A DNA stretch of 64,000 nucleotides, from positions 1-64,000 of the forward strand of contig NZ_JAXAFJ010000008.1 in assembly GCF_033898525.1 (NCBI RefSeq), given 5' to 3'. This stretch comes from Flaviflagellibacter rhizophilus (GTDB lineage: Bacteria > Pseudomonadota > Alphaproteobacteria > Rhizobiales > Methylopilaceae). Within the stretch, counting starts at the first letter, position 1. Each line of letters begins with the position of its first letter. Below the pieces are notes generated by a model that was given only the letters and a program-made list of their open reading frames with translations, ran no database searches and was not told where the DNA came from. This document shows positions 8,609 through 17,765 of this stretch, piece after piece. The position numbers and the translations under genes were made by a program.

Positions 8609-11600
8609 GCGGGCGCTTGCCGAGGTTCCAGGGCGGCCGACGCTTCGGAAGCGCGGGCCTTCATCCAGTCGACGACGCGGTCCATTCCCGCGCTGCGCGA
8701 GCCTTTCACCAACACGATGTCTCCGTCGCGGAGACCCGCATCCAGCACATCGAGCAGGGTCTCGAAGCGGGTGTGAAAAGAGCCTTTCCGTTCAGGGGCG
8801 AGAGCGTCCCACATCCCGGAATAGAGGGCACCAACCAGGTGAAAACTGTCGATGCCGAGCCGGACTGCTGTATTGGCAAGGGCGTCATGATGGCTGGGGG
8901 CTCCGGGCCCGAGTTCCGCCATCTCGCCGAGCACCGCAATCCGCCGGCCGCTTCCGGCTTCCTTCGCCAGCCGTTCGAGCGCGGCCTGCATGGAGCCGGG
9001 ATTGGCGTTGTAGGTATCGTCGATGACCTTCAGGCGGCGGCTATCGAGGCTCAGGTGGACGGCCTCGCCGCGTTGAGACAACGACATGAAACCGCTCAGC
9101 CGCTCAAGGGCTGGGCCAGCGTCGAGATCGAGAGCCTGAACGGCCGCAAGGACGGCAAGGCTGTTGATGGCCATGTGCCGGCCGATGACGCCGAGGCGAT
9201 AGCGCACCTCCTCGCCGCGCAGGCTCGCAAGCACCTCGCCGTGATGCTGGTCATAGTCCAGCAGTCTCGCATCGCAGCCTTCCGCCTCCCCGAAGTGCAC
9301 GATGCGCAAGCCGCGCGCCTCCGCGGCTGCGTGGACTGTCTGCCATTCCTGCATGTCGCGGTTGAGCACGGCTGTGCCGCCGCGTGACATGCCGGAGAAG
9401 ATCGCCGCCTTGGTGCGGGCGATGGCCTGGATGGTGCTTCCGGGTTTCAGATGCGCGGGGAGCACATTGGTGAACACCGCAATGTCTGGACGGACCATGC
9501 GTGCACTCTGCCCCATGCGGCCAACCGCCAATTCCAGCACGGCATGATCGACGCCCCAAGGCATAGAAGCGAGGTTCCAGGCCACACCATGGGGAAGGTT
9601 GGCATTGTGGGCTGTCTGCGCCACCTCTCCATAGCCACCCAGCGCGTGCGCCAGCATGGCGGCCGTGGTTGTCTTGCCCGCGCTTCCAGTGACCGCGAGC
9701 ACCTTGCCGCTCATCCGGCTGCGGGCATAGGTCCCCATCGCGATGATGGCTGCGCTGACGTCCGGCACGCCCAGCACCGGAACGTCCATGGCCGGACCGG
9801 GACCCGTCTCCTGGACGATCAGCGCGGAGGGCGAAAACTCCAAGCGGGGCAGGGCGGCCTTTGGCACGCCGGGAGGATCTTTGCCAACGCGCACGGCCAC
9901 GATGTTGCCGGGCTGCATTGCGGGCGCGTAGGTGGACAGCCCGGTTGCTGCCCAGCCGGGCGCGGGCGGCACCAGCCACGTGCCCCCCGTCAATTTGGCT
10001 AGGAGGGCCGGGCTCCATCTTGCCCCATGCTCGACCTCATTGGGGTGAGAAACCGGATGAGAGTTGGCTTCACTTGCGATGCGTTCGAAGTCATCGCGCA
10101 CATCGAGATAGTCGAGATAGGCGATCAGTCCCGACAGGTAATGCTCGACATCGTCGATGCGGACGCGAAAGCCGTGATGACGAATGAAGAAAGAGCCGAC
10201 GATCTTGTCCGGCCGTCGGAAGTACATGGCCATCTCCGGCCAGAAGTGGCCGTTGAGCAGGTAATGGGCGCGGTGCTCCAGGGCATCCCGGAACTTCGCC
10301 AAGTCGACTTCCGCGAGAAGGTGACGCTGCTCCGGCAGCGCATCGAGGCGGCTGAGCATGGCTCTCGCCGCCATCATCAGCTCCAGCAAAGTAGGGAATG
10401 TGGTGACGCGGTTCCGGACAAAGTCGAGGTAATCCGCCACGTTGTGGATGCCGAAGCGGAAGTACCGTTCCTCGGGACGGAACGCCGTCAGTTCGTTGAC
10501 GCAATAGCTTAGCCAGTGGTCGTGATGCCTGGCATGGTCCTGCGCGATGAAGTGGTCGAAAGCCTTCTCAACGGCTGCGATCCACCGCGGATCGCGCGTG
10601 AATCCATAAAGCCGCATCAGGCCGAAGGCAGCTTCCCCGTCATAGTAGACCGTGCGATGCGCGGCCTTCAGGGAAAGATCCGGAAAGTTCAGCACATGTC
10701 GGAAGCTTCCCCTCACGGGATCCTGCATGAACAGGATGCCGGTGGCGAGCTTCTCCATCAGCGGAAGATGGTCGAGCCGGCCCGCGACTTCGGCGTGTTT
10801 AGCCAATGCGAGAAGCGCCACGGCATTGCCGCCAAGCTTGATCTCGTCTCCCACGTCCACGAGGAAGGCCGCCTCGCGGCCATCGGGCAGCACGACATGA
10901 CGGATCAACCCGTCGACGAGCCGTCGCAACGCCCGCTCGATTGCCTGTCCTAGGTCCGGCTCGGCGGTGACCTGCCAAGCCTCGACCATGGAGTAGGTGG
11001 TGCTGGCGTGACGCAGCGCATTATAGGCTTCGATCCGGCGATCGAAACACGGATGGTAGCCGTAGATGAAGCGGCCATCATCACCTACCTGCCGGGCCAG
11101 GAAATCCGATCCGCTTCTGATAAGGCTGCGCACATCATCCGGGCGCAGCCGCGCCACGCTGCGCCGGCCGGTGTCCATGCCCTCTCCGTCCAGAAGATGC
11201 ACCGCGCTGCCGTCGCAGAAGGCTCCCTTGGTGGTGAACGCCGTTACGGGTGCTTCATCTGAGAAGTCGATGCGTCGTTCGCTGCCGAACCTGCGCGCTG
11301 CATAGAGCATAAGGTTCTTCTCGTGCAGGATGGCATGTTCCACGGTGTTGCCGCCGTAAAGCGCGGCATTGGCGTTGAGTTCCTGCTCGAGGAGGGCGGT
11401 CTCGAAATCCGCACCGAATGCCAGCCCGAGACGGAAGTAGTTGCGCTTCACGCGGGCAAGGCTGGTCTTGAGGCGCCCGACGGTCAGCGGTGTGGTCGAG
11501 GTAATCCAGTCTATCCTGAGCCATCCTCCACGCAGGCCACGGCGTGCCATGAGGGCCGTCAGCCCATCGCAGCCGATCCGCCAGACCTCCTCGAAGCTGG

Positions 11601-11766
11601 CGGCGGTGGCGTGGACGACATGGGCGCGCTCGTTTCCATCGCTCGCGGAGAAGAAGAGCACGACAGGAGCGCCCGGCTGCGCTGAACCCGGGTTGTGCTC
11701 CGACGACGCGCGGTACAGCCGCTCCAGCCTTTCTGACAATTCGCGAGATGCTGCTGCCGTTACCAA
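8605..11766 (-). CDS. Large fusion: uncharacterised N-terminal half plus MurF-like Mur ligase
   Basis: 1053 residues from a TTG start at 11766, preceded by an AGGGGCAGG-like ribosome site. The C-terminal ~400 residues are a Mur ligase of the MurF type: ATP loop VTGSAGKTTTAAML near residue 690, D-T-Y-N-A-N-P-G-S near 918, RIAVLGEMAELG, and a closing LVKGSRSAGMDRVV. These enzymes join an amino acid or dipeptide to a carboxylate using ATP. The N-terminal ~600 residues are not Mur-like. They contain helical repeats with conserved aromatic and acidic residues (YGYHPCFDRRIEAYNALRHAS, YYDGEAAFGLMRLY) that recall alpha/alpha-toroid carbohydrate-active folds; this is inference. At more than twice the length of MurF it is unlikely to be the housekeeping enzyme. 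It may amidate or cross-link an envelope polymer. Confidence 0.75.
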   Translation of the reverse strand: MVTAAASRELSERLERLYRASSEHNPGSAQPGAPVVLFFSASDGNERAHVVHATAASFEEVWRIGCDGLTALMARRGLRGGWLRIDWITSTTPLTVGRLKTSLARVKRNYFRLGLAFGADFETALLEQELNANAALYGGNTVEHAILHEKNLMLYAARRFGSERRIDFSDEAPVTAFTTKGAFCDGSAVHLLDGEGMDTGRRSVARLRPDDVRSLIRSGSDFLARQVGDDGRFIYGYHPCFDRRIEAYNALRHASTTYSMVEAWQVTAEPDLGQAIERALRRLVDGLIRHVVLPDGREAAFLVDVGDEIKLGGNAVALLALAKHAEVAGRLDHLPLMEKLATGILFMQDPVRGSFRHVLNFPDLSLKAAHRTVYYDGEAAFGLMRLYGFTRDPRWIAAVEKAFDHFIAQDHARHHDHWLSYCVNELTAFRPEERYFRFGIHNVADYLDFVRNRVTTFPTLLELMMAARAMLSRLDALPEQRHLLAEVDLAKFRDALEHRAHYLLNGHFWPEMAMYFRRPDKIVGSFFIRHHGFRVRIDDVEHYLSGLIAYLDYLDVRDDFERIASEANSHPVSHPNEVEHGARWSPALLAKLTGGTWLVPPAPGWAATGLSTYAPAMQPGNIVAVRVGKDPPGVPKAALPRLEFSPSALIVQETGPGPAMDVPVLGVPDVSAAIIAMGTYARSRMSGKVLAVTGSAGKTTTAAMLAHALGGYGEVAQTAHNANLPHGVAWNLASMPWGVDHAVLELAVGRMGQSARMVRPDIAVFTNVLPAHLKPGSTIQAIARTKAAIFSGMSRGGTAVLNRDMQEWQTVHAAAEARGLRIVHFGEAEGCDARLLDYDQHHGEVLASLRGEEVRYRLGVIGRHMAINSLAVLAAVQALDLDAGPALERLSGFMSLSQRGEAVHLSLDSRRLKVIDDTYNANPGSMQAALERLAKEAGSGRRIAVLGEMAELGPGAPSHHDALANTAVRLGIDSFHLVGALYSGMWDALAPERKGSFHTRFETLLDVLDAGLRDGDIVLVKGSRSAGMDRVVDWMKARASEASAALEPRQAPA

Positions 11767-11995
11767 AAGCCTGCCCCTGACCGGAAGGTGAGATGGCCCG
11801 ATCTGTTTCGCCTCGACAGTTTACATCTAGCAAATGTGGAGAAGAAACATCTAGAGGATCAGAAACAAGCAGCTTTACCAGCACCGCCCGCGGATCTGCT
11901 CGCGCCTGTTTTTGTTCAGCCGCTCCTGTTTTGGAAAAGACCGGCCGCCGCGTGAGATGGCTAGTCTCGGGCTTACAAGCAGTCGTGTCGGTATT

Positions 11996-12484
11996 ATGCG
12001 GTTCAGTTTTCTTCACGGTCCTTCAGTTCAGCCGCGGCTTTCCTGCACTCCGGCACGCCCGACCCGACGATCAGGCCTTCTGAAGGATGAAGGTGGCGCC
12101 TCGGCCGTTGAATTCGCGCTGGTTGCCCCCGTCTTCCTGATGCTGGTGATCGGCATCTTCGCATTCGGCCTTTATCTGGGAACGGCGCATTGCGTCCAGC
12201 AACTGGCGGCGGAGGCGGCTCGTGCCAGCGTGGCGGGCTTATCGCCGGCGGAACGCTCGTCCCTGGCGCAGGGCTTGGTGACCAACAGCCTGCCGAGCTA
12301 CACGCTCCTCGATCCCGCGGCGCTGAGCTTGGCCGTGAACGCCGATCCCGCCGACGCCAACCTCATCAACATCGACCTGTCCTACGATACATCCGGGATG
12401 GGCATCTGGGCGTTCGAGCGGCTGCTTCCGCTTCCCCCGAAGATGATCCACCGCGGTGCCGTTATCAGGCGCGGAGGCTATTGA
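11996..12484 (+). CDS. TadE-like pilus assembly protein
   Basis: 162 residues from ATG 11996; an earlier ATG at 11957 is also in frame. The defining feature is DEGGASAVEFALVAPVFLMLVIGIFAFGLYL (in part, residues ~33-60): the Gly-x-x-x-Val-Glu-Phe signature of Tad minor pilins followed by one membrane helix. The rest is periplasmic. The stop is two bases before the likely GTG start of a TadG-like gene. TadE and TadG belong to type IVc (Flp) pili, but no tadABC, rcp or flp gene is in the window, so the pair is detached or the machinery lies elsewhere. Confidence 0.8.
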   Translation: MRFSFLHGPSVQPRLSCTPARPTRRSGLLKDEGGASAVEFALVAPVFLMLVIGIFAFGLYLGTAHCVQQLAAEAARASVAGLSPAERSSLAQGLVTNSLPSYTLLDPAALSLAVNADPADANLINIDLSYDTSGMGIWAFERLLPLPPKMIHRGAVIRRGGY

Positions 12485-12486
12485 GG

Positions 12487-14151
12487 GTGCGGGCGCGCCT
12501 GCGGCATCTCGGCAGAGATCAGCGGGGATCGGTTGCCGTCATGTCGGCGGTCGTTCTTCCCTGCGTTTTCGGATGCATGGCGCTCGCCATTGATGTCGCA
12601 AGCATGCACCTCGAACGTCGAACCCTCCAGGGACTGGCCGACCTGGCGGCGATCTCCGCCGCTGATCAGCCTGAAAAGGCCGAGGAGATCGTTCAGAACG
12701 TTCTGGCGGTCAACAATGCGGGCAGCAAGGTCGCCGCGCGGGTAGAGGTCGGCAGCTACACGGCGACGTCATCGCTGCCAGTGGCGAACAGATTCGGCTC
12801 CGTCGGCGAGTCCAACGCGGTGCGGGTGGAGATGGAGAAGACGGCGTCCATCTACTTCGCTCGGGTCTTCTACAGTGGCGCCGGGCCCCTGATCAGGGTG
12901 GAGGCGACAGCGGCACGGGAGAACATCGCGCAGTTCTCCATCGGCTCACGCCTGCTCTCGCTGGATGGCGGGCTGGCGAACGCGCTGTTGAGCGGTCTTT
13001 TCGGCACCAGGATCAGCTTGCGCGCGATGGACTATACGGCATTGGCGGCGGCTGATCTCGATCTGGTGAGCCTATTGAAGGGCCTGGCGACGGAAGCGAG
13101 CGTGTCCGCCGGGACCTATGAGGAACTGCTGGATTCCGCTCTGCATGTGGATCAGATCCTGAACGCGGCAGCCGTGGTCGCATCATCGCAGGGGCAGGGC
13201 GCTGCGGACATCGCGTTGCGCCAATTGGCCGGCAACACGGACCTCAGGCGTCTCGGCGTCACCGGGCGCAAAGTCCTGAACCCGGGGGATATTGGCTCGC
13301 TTTCGGTGGGCGAGACGCCCTCCGGCGTGGCAGCCAAGATTTCGGCCTATGATCTGGTGCGGGCCACTGCGCAAGCTGCGGGAACAAGCCAGATCAAGCT
13401 CGACCTTGGACTACAGGTGCCCACGCTCGCCGGTCTTACCGCGACGATAACGCTCGGGGAGCCCCCGCAGAACTCATCATGGATAACGACGGGACCGGAA
13501 GGAACGATCGTTCACACTGCGCAAACACGCGTGCGGCTGAACGCTGAACTGGGCACCATCAAGGGCTTCGCACCTCTGGTTTCCCTGCCGGTGATGGTCG
13601 ACATTGCCGCAGCTGACGCCAAGCTTCAGAACATCACCTGCGGCAAGGATCCCGCCACCGACGCCACGGCAACGCTCCTCGTGCAGCCCTCATTGGCCGC
13701 AGCCTGGATCGGAGAACCCAAGAGCGAGGCCGCGTGGAATGAATTCTCGGCCCCAGATATCCGGCCGGCGACCGTTCTGAATGTCCTGGGGCTGGTGAAG
13801 GTCAACGTCTCCGCAGGTACCCCCGCACAGCAGGAATTCGAAGCCGCCTCCACGTTCTCGGCTGCGGAGATCAGCCGGGGGGAGGTAAAGACCGTGCCGA
13901 CCTCACGCCCTCTGGGCGCACTCTTCGGCGCGCTGTTCACCAAGCCGCAAGTTTCGGCGCAAGCCCTCGGTCTGGGCATCGGGCTCGGTCTCGGCGGCAT
14001 CGAGGACGCAGTCTTCAAGCTGGTACAGCCGGCAGGCGCCGTGCTCGATCCAGTCCTCGCTGGACTGCTGCGAGCCCTCGGCATCGGCGTCGGCGAGGCC
14101 GATGTCCGCGTTCACGCCATCCGGTGCGGGCAATCATCCCTTGTCATGTGA
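12487..14151 (+). CDS. TadG-like pilus protein
   Basis: 554 residues. GTG 12487 is chosen because GGAGG stands nine bases upstream; TTG 12481 is possible. The N-terminus DQRGSVAVMSAVVLPCVFGCMALAIDVA is the membrane anchor found in TadG-family proteins, followed by the usual LQGLADLAAISAA. The large C-terminal region has periodic Gly/Ala/Leu-rich stretches and no von Willebrand MIDAS motif that I can recognise. Two cysteines near the end could form a disulfide. Translationally linked to the TadE-like gene. Confidence 0.75.
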   Translation: MRARLRHLGRDQRGSVAVMSAVVLPCVFGCMALAIDVASMHLERRTLQGLADLAAISAADQPEKAEEIVQNVLAVNNAGSKVAARVEVGSYTATSSLPVANRFGSVGESNAVRVEMEKTASIYFARVFYSGAGPLIRVEATAARENIAQFSIGSRLLSLDGGLANALLSGLFGTRISLRAMDYTALAAADLDLVSLLKGLATEASVSAGTYEELLDSALHVDQILNAAAVVASSQGQGAADIALRQLAGNTDLRRLGVTGRKVLNPGDIGSLSVGETPSGVAAKISAYDLVRATAQAAGTSQIKLDLGLQVPTLAGLTATITLGEPPQNSSWITTGPEGTIVHTAQTRVRLNAELGTIKGFAPLVSLPVMVDIAAADAKLQNITCGKDPATDATATLLVQPSLAAAWIGEPKSEAAWNEFSAPDIRPATVLNVLGLVKVNVSAGTPAQQEFEAASTFSAAEISRGEVKTVPTSRPLGALFGALFTKPQVSAQALGLGIGLGLGGIEDAVFKLVQPAGAVLDPVLAGLLRALGIGVGEADVRVHAIRCGQSSLVM

Positions 14152-14167
14152 AGTGCAGAGTTCCCGC

Positions 14168-14398
14168 ATGCCCAGATTCTTCTTCGACCGGCATAACGGC
14201 AGCGACGTCGTGTCAGACCTCGACGGACAGATCTTGTCCGGTACGCAGAACGCCAAGTCGGTTGCGGCCGATAGCGTCGTCGACCTCACGCGCGAGGCGG
14301 TCCTGAACGAGTATGGACAGTCGCTGGCGGTCGTCGTCCGGGATGAAGGCGGCGATGAGATCGCGAAAGTTCGCGTACTGATCGAATGGTGGCACTGA
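14168..14398 (+). CDS. DUF6894 family small protein
   Basis: 76 residues beginning MPRFFFDRHNGSDVVSDLDG, the hallmark of this family, which is abundant in Hyphomicrobiales and has no known function. ATG 14168 gives the canonical N-terminus; the frame is open upstream into the end of the TadG-like gene. The conserved parts are the aromatic start and the acidic, Ala-rich middle. Confidence 0.75.
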   Translation: MPRFFFDRHNGSDVVSDLDGQILSGTQNAKSVAADSVVDLTREAVLNEYGQSLAVVVRDEGGDEIAKVRVLIEWWH

Positions 14399-14446
14399 AT
14401 GTCCGAACGCACGCAATCCCAGGCGTGTCCGGCTCCTTACCAGCCC

Positions 14447-14935
14447 TCAGGCTCTGCCCGCTCCGTCGAGCTTGGAGGGCGGGGTATGGGGCCCTTTGCC
14501 GGCGCCATCCAGGTGGGCCGATGGCGAGTGCTCCGACCGGGCGGCGGCGAAGTCGTCGTAGTCATCGAAGGTTTCAATGATGGTTGAAACACCGCCATCA
14601 GGAGCGAGCAGGCCGCGCTTCCCGTCCAGTACGCAGGCCCCAGTCGCGGTGACCGGGGTCGGTGTCGCCGTGCGTGCAGTCAGCGGATCAATCAGGAAGG
14701 CCAGAACCTGCTCTCGGCGAGACGTGTCGGAATGAACGATGAAGTATCCCGGTGGCGCGGCGACAGGCACGGCGAACTGCTCGTCGAGATCGAATGTGGA
14801 CCGAAAAGTCTCGACATCGTTGTCGAGGTAAGTGACCTGATAGCAAAGGCCCGCCGCAGCGGTTTCATCTTCGATCATCTCGAGCTTCTTGATCGCTGCG
14901 GTGCTTACAGCTTCAAAGCCAAACCTGATGAGCAT
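14447..14935 (-). CDS. Hypothetical protein
   Basis: 162 residues, not recognised. The first ~110 residues look like a folded domain with mixed hydrophobic pattern (CYQVTYLDNDVETFRSTFDL, YFIVHSDTSRREQVLAFLID) and have normal composition; the last ~50 are low-complexity and Gly/Pro/Ser-rich. No signal peptide or membrane segment is visible. The opposite strand carries only short frames here. The start is ATG with no strong ribosome site, so the gene call is moderate. Confidence 0.5.
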   Translation of the reverse strand: MLIRFGFEAVSTAAIKKLEMIEDETAAAGLCYQVTYLDNDVETFRSTFDLDEQFAVPVAAPPGYFIVHSDTSRREQVLAFLIDPLTARTATPTPVTATGACVLDGKRGLLAPDGGVSTIIETFDDYDDFAAARSEHSPSAHLDGAGKGPHTPPSKLDGAGRA

Positions 14936-15268
14936 GAGAGTCTCTGCCGCCCTGAGGAGAAGTGAACTGCAGTTCCGCCAAACCGCGAGCGAAGCCCATA
15001 ATAGATTCTGAATGCAAAAAGTTCCAGTAGCCGTTTTGACGCGCGTACCCGATCAGAAGCGCGTCAACACCGTAAGACTACGTTACCGAAAACTTGGGAG
15101 GCCCGCAAACCACAGATATTTTGCTCCACGAGAACCCATATTTCTGAGTCACGGAATCGTGATGAGACCTCACGGTCTTGCTACTTAAGTAGAATGTGTC
15201 GCCATGAACGAGTGCGGAGACGGGATGAAGCTCCAACAGCCATGTGCCCCAATGCATGCGGCACTTAG
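14936..15268. other. Intergenic stretch upstream of AraC-type regulator
   Basis: About 330 bases, more AT-rich than the surroundings. No convincing ORF, RNA gene or strong hairpin is seen. It must hold the promoter of the AraC-type gene at 15269 and perhaps that of the leftward hypothetical. Confidence 0.4.
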
Positions 15269-16210
15269 ATGACTAACCTGGCACCGGAATTTCGAGCGGA
15301 AGAGACGCTCAACTTCTCCCAGATCAAAGGTTTCACCTTGCAGGCGGACAGCACGGGTTTGGGCTGGTCGTCGCTCTATGTCTCGCATCAATCCGAAGCG
15401 CCCTATACGGCAAGCCTGTCCGGAAAGCCCGTGATCCTCGTGAGCGCCCTGGATGTCGGGCCGGTGCGGGCCAATGTGGCAGTCGCGCAATCGTCCGAGC
15501 ACCTGCGCGCAGTGTCGGGTGCGGTCTCCATCGTGCCGGATATGCACGACTTGCACGTCGATCTCGTGAGCGCGATCAAGACCACGCACGTCTACGTCAA
15601 GCGATCACTGTTCGATGAAGTCGCCGGGTCGGTCGTCAAGTCCGATCCACAAGCGATCATCATCAGGCCGCGCATGGGTGTGTCGGATCCGTTCCTGCAC
15701 AACCTGTGCAACGAGGCTCGGGAGGCTCTTCAGGGCAATCCGGAATTCTCTGCGCTCTACGTCGAACACCTAGCCCGTATTCTGTGCGCGTATCTGATCC
15801 GCAAATATTCTACCGCCGTCGAGCAACCCGTTTCAGCCTCGGATCGTGAACTGGGTTCGCGGACGCTGTCGGTGATCCGGGACTTCATCGAAGCGCATCT
15901 CGATGAGCCGGTGACCATCAACGATATCGCCGATCAGGTAAAGCTGGGACCGGATCAGCTTAGCCGCCGGTTCAAGATCACGACCGGCATGACCCTTTAC
16001 CAGTTTGTCATCAGGTCCCGGATCGACGCGGCGCAACGTCTGCTGCGTGAAACCGATACTCCCATCGCGTTAATCGCACTGGAATGCGGCTTCGGAGACC
16101 AGGTCAGCTTCACGAGAAGCTTTAAGAAGGTCACAGGCTCGACGCCAGGGGCCTTTCGGTCGAACAATGAAGAGATCCTGATATCTGTAGATACACGGCG
16201 TAGGCGCTGA
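15269..16210 (+). CDS. AraC family transcriptional regulator
   Basis: 313 residues. The N-terminal ~190 residues are a variable sensor region. The C-terminal ~100 residues carry two helix-turn-helix motifs: VTINDIADQVKLGPDQLSRRFK and IALIALECGFGDQVSFTRSFKK, followed by the family's TGSTPGAFR. The length is normal. No adjacent target gene is intact on the right, where only nuclease and recombinase remnants follow, so its regulon is unknown. It resembles HTH activators next to catabolic or stress genes. Confidence 0.88.
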   Translation: MTNLAPEFRAEETLNFSQIKGFTLQADSTGLGWSSLYVSHQSEAPYTASLSGKPVILVSALDVGPVRANVAVAQSSEHLRAVSGAVSIVPDMHDLHVDLVSAIKTTHVYVKRSLFDEVAGSVVKSDPQAIIIRPRMGVSDPFLHNLCNEAREALQGNPEFSALYVEHLARILCAYLIRKYSTAVEQPVSASDRELGSRTLSVIRDFIEAHLDEPVTINDIADQVKLGPDQLSRRFKITTGMTLYQFVIRSRIDAAQRLLRETDTPIALIALECGFGDQVSFTRSFKKVTGSTPGAFRSNNEEILISVDTRRRR

Positions 16211-16267
16211 TCCTGCCCTCCTGCGCAAACCTGTCGAGGGGCTAGTCAGTAGGGACGTCCTGGAGAC

Positions 16268-17027
16268 GTGATCTTCTCGTACGCCAAGCAGTCAATAGGC
16301 GCAGTGGGTGTCGCTTCCAGCGCTGCCTACGATGCACCGCAGCCGGAAGAGTTCGAGAACGCCTGGGACCTCGACGGCCGGAAGGTCGACGTGGTCTATC
16401 GCACGATCAACCCCGCGGTGCGTCTTGCAACGTTCGTAGACGACCTGATCTCGCTCCTACCAGAGCGAAACTCTCCAATCACCAACCTGAAGAAAGGCGT
16501 TCAGGGATACCTGTTTGCCATTCCTCCTAAAGCTGGCCAGCTGATCTGCGAGCGGCTTGATTTCTGGCACCGATCGAGGAACTCGTCGCCGAGACGCTCA
16601 CCCAGACGGTGCCGGACGAAACTGCACGGGACGCTCTCGTGAAGGCGCGCATCGATCAGGGGCGCTGGCGACGTGACCTGATGAAGCACTGGGCAGGAAA
16701 GTGCGCTGTTACCGGCCTCGAGGTGGAGGCCTTGCTGCGTGCGTCTCACATCAAGCCTTGGCGTGATTCCGATAACCGCGAGCGCTTGAATGTCATGAAT
16801 GGTTTGATGCTAGCGTCAGCTACGACTCTGCATTCGATGCGGGGCTGATCAGCTTCCAGGATAACGGCTCCAATATTGTTTCGCCGAAGCTGCCGGCGAA
16901 CCAGCGGTTAGCAGCCGGCATTTCTGGCGCCGCCAGCTTGTTAAAGCTGGCTGACGGCACAGGCAGTATCTCGCCCATCATCGTTCAAACGTCTTCTCAG
17001 TCTGATCATCGCGAGATCACTTCTTGA
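16268..17027 (+). pseudogene. HNH endonuclease remnant with two frameshifts
   Basis: Three consecutive reading frames together give one HNH-type nuclease. Frame one encodes an N-terminal domain from GTG 16268 (WDLDGRKVDVVYRTINP, KGVQGYLFAIPP). Near 16565 the frame changes to IEELVAETLTQTVPDETARDALVKARI and the HNH core GKCAVTGLEVEALLRASHIKPW. Near 16815 it changes again to VSYDSAFDAGLISFQDNG and ends at TGA 17025. The core cysteine, SHIKPW motif and the AFDAGLISF strand are characteristic of HNH restriction-like nucleases. Two frame changes in 760 bases make the gene inactive unless they are sequencing errors. Confidence 0.8.
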
Positions 17028-17058
17028 GCGATGACGTATAGGAGAATAAACCTGTCGC

Positions 17059-17259
17059 ATGCTCGTCGGATATGCTTGCGTATCAACTCAAGATCAAAGG
17101 CCGGAGCTCCAACTCGACGCTCTCAAGAAGGCGGGTTGCGACAAGCTCTTCGTTGACAGGGCATCCGGGGCAGCGTTGGACCGACCGCAGCTATCGTCGG
17201 CTCTGAGCTATCTTCGGCCCGGAGACACCTTGGTCGTCTGGAAAACGGTCGTTACATAG
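17059..17259 (+). pseudogene. Truncated serine recombinase (resolvase/invertase N-terminus)
   Basis: 66 residues matching only the start of the catalytic domain: MLVGYACVSTQDQ with Ser9 in the catalytic place, then LFVDRASGAALDRPQL and LRPGDTLVVWK. The expected continuation (LDRLGRS and the DNA-binding half) is missing; the frame runs into unrelated codons and stops. It is a leftover of a transposon or integrative element next to the broken HNH nuclease. Confidence 0.8.
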
Positions 17260-17318
17260 ACACATCTGCCAGCACTTTGATCAGGGTCAGCCGTGCAGGG
17301 CGGGGAGATATCGTTCTG

Positions 17319-17747
17319 TCACGGCGGCGGGGGTTCCCTTGACAAGTGGAGTTCGACGCGCACTGTAACCGGACCCGGCCGATCGAAGATCGAGACGTCG
17401 CCTCTCACCTGTCCAAGCTTGATGATGCCTGGCTGGGGTACGCGGCCTGTCTTGTAGTAGATGACGAAGTCATCGGATTCCCATAGGCCCAGGGTACCGG
17501 TGGAGAAGTCGAGCTGCCGTTCCCCCTCAGGCAAAGCGGCTGGCAGGTTTCCGGTTTTTTCCTGACGAAGGTGGTCGCGCATCTCGATCGTCACCGGCAG
17601 CAACTCGACCAACGCTTTGGCGGCGGCGTTTCTCTCCAGGTCGGCCGTGACGCGTCCCCATTCAGAGGAAATTGCGATGCGCTGTTCCGCCATGGCAGGT
17701 CCCATCACGCTCAATGTGATCACGAGTGTTTTGTAGAAGACGTTCAT
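17319..17747 (-). CDS. Cyclophilin-like fold protein, secreted
   Basis: 142 residues with a signal peptide MNVFYKTLVITLSVMGPAMA. The mature part has the pattern of the small cyclophilin-like family (LVELLPVTIEMRDHLRQEKTG, GTLGLWESDDFVIYYKTGRVPQPGIIKLGQV), which is often found next to aldo/keto reductases, SDRs and cupins; no enzyme activity is established for it. Last gene of a leftward cluster (hydrolase, SDR, cupin, this gene) with small gaps, probably driven from the promoter shared with the divergent LysR gene. Confidence 0.75.
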   Translation of the reverse strand: MNVFYKTLVITLSVMGPAMAEQRIAISSEWGRVTADLERNAAAKALVELLPVTIEMRDHLRQEKTGNLPAALPEGERQLDFSTGTLGLWESDDFVIYYKTGRVPQPGIIKLGQVRGDVSIFDRPGPVTVRVELHLSREPPPP

Positions 17748-17765
17748 CCAGGCACTCCTTCTGGG

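Noticed and set aside
7987..9387. 466-residue plus-strand frame spanning the hydrolase and the Mur-ligase 3' end
   Set aside because: It runs through two genes with real motifs in other frames and is Arg/Gly-rich without structure.
14399..14587. 62-residue ORF starting directly after the DUF6894 stop
   Set aside because: Low-complexity Gly/Arg content and antisense to a more protein-like frame at 14447-14935.
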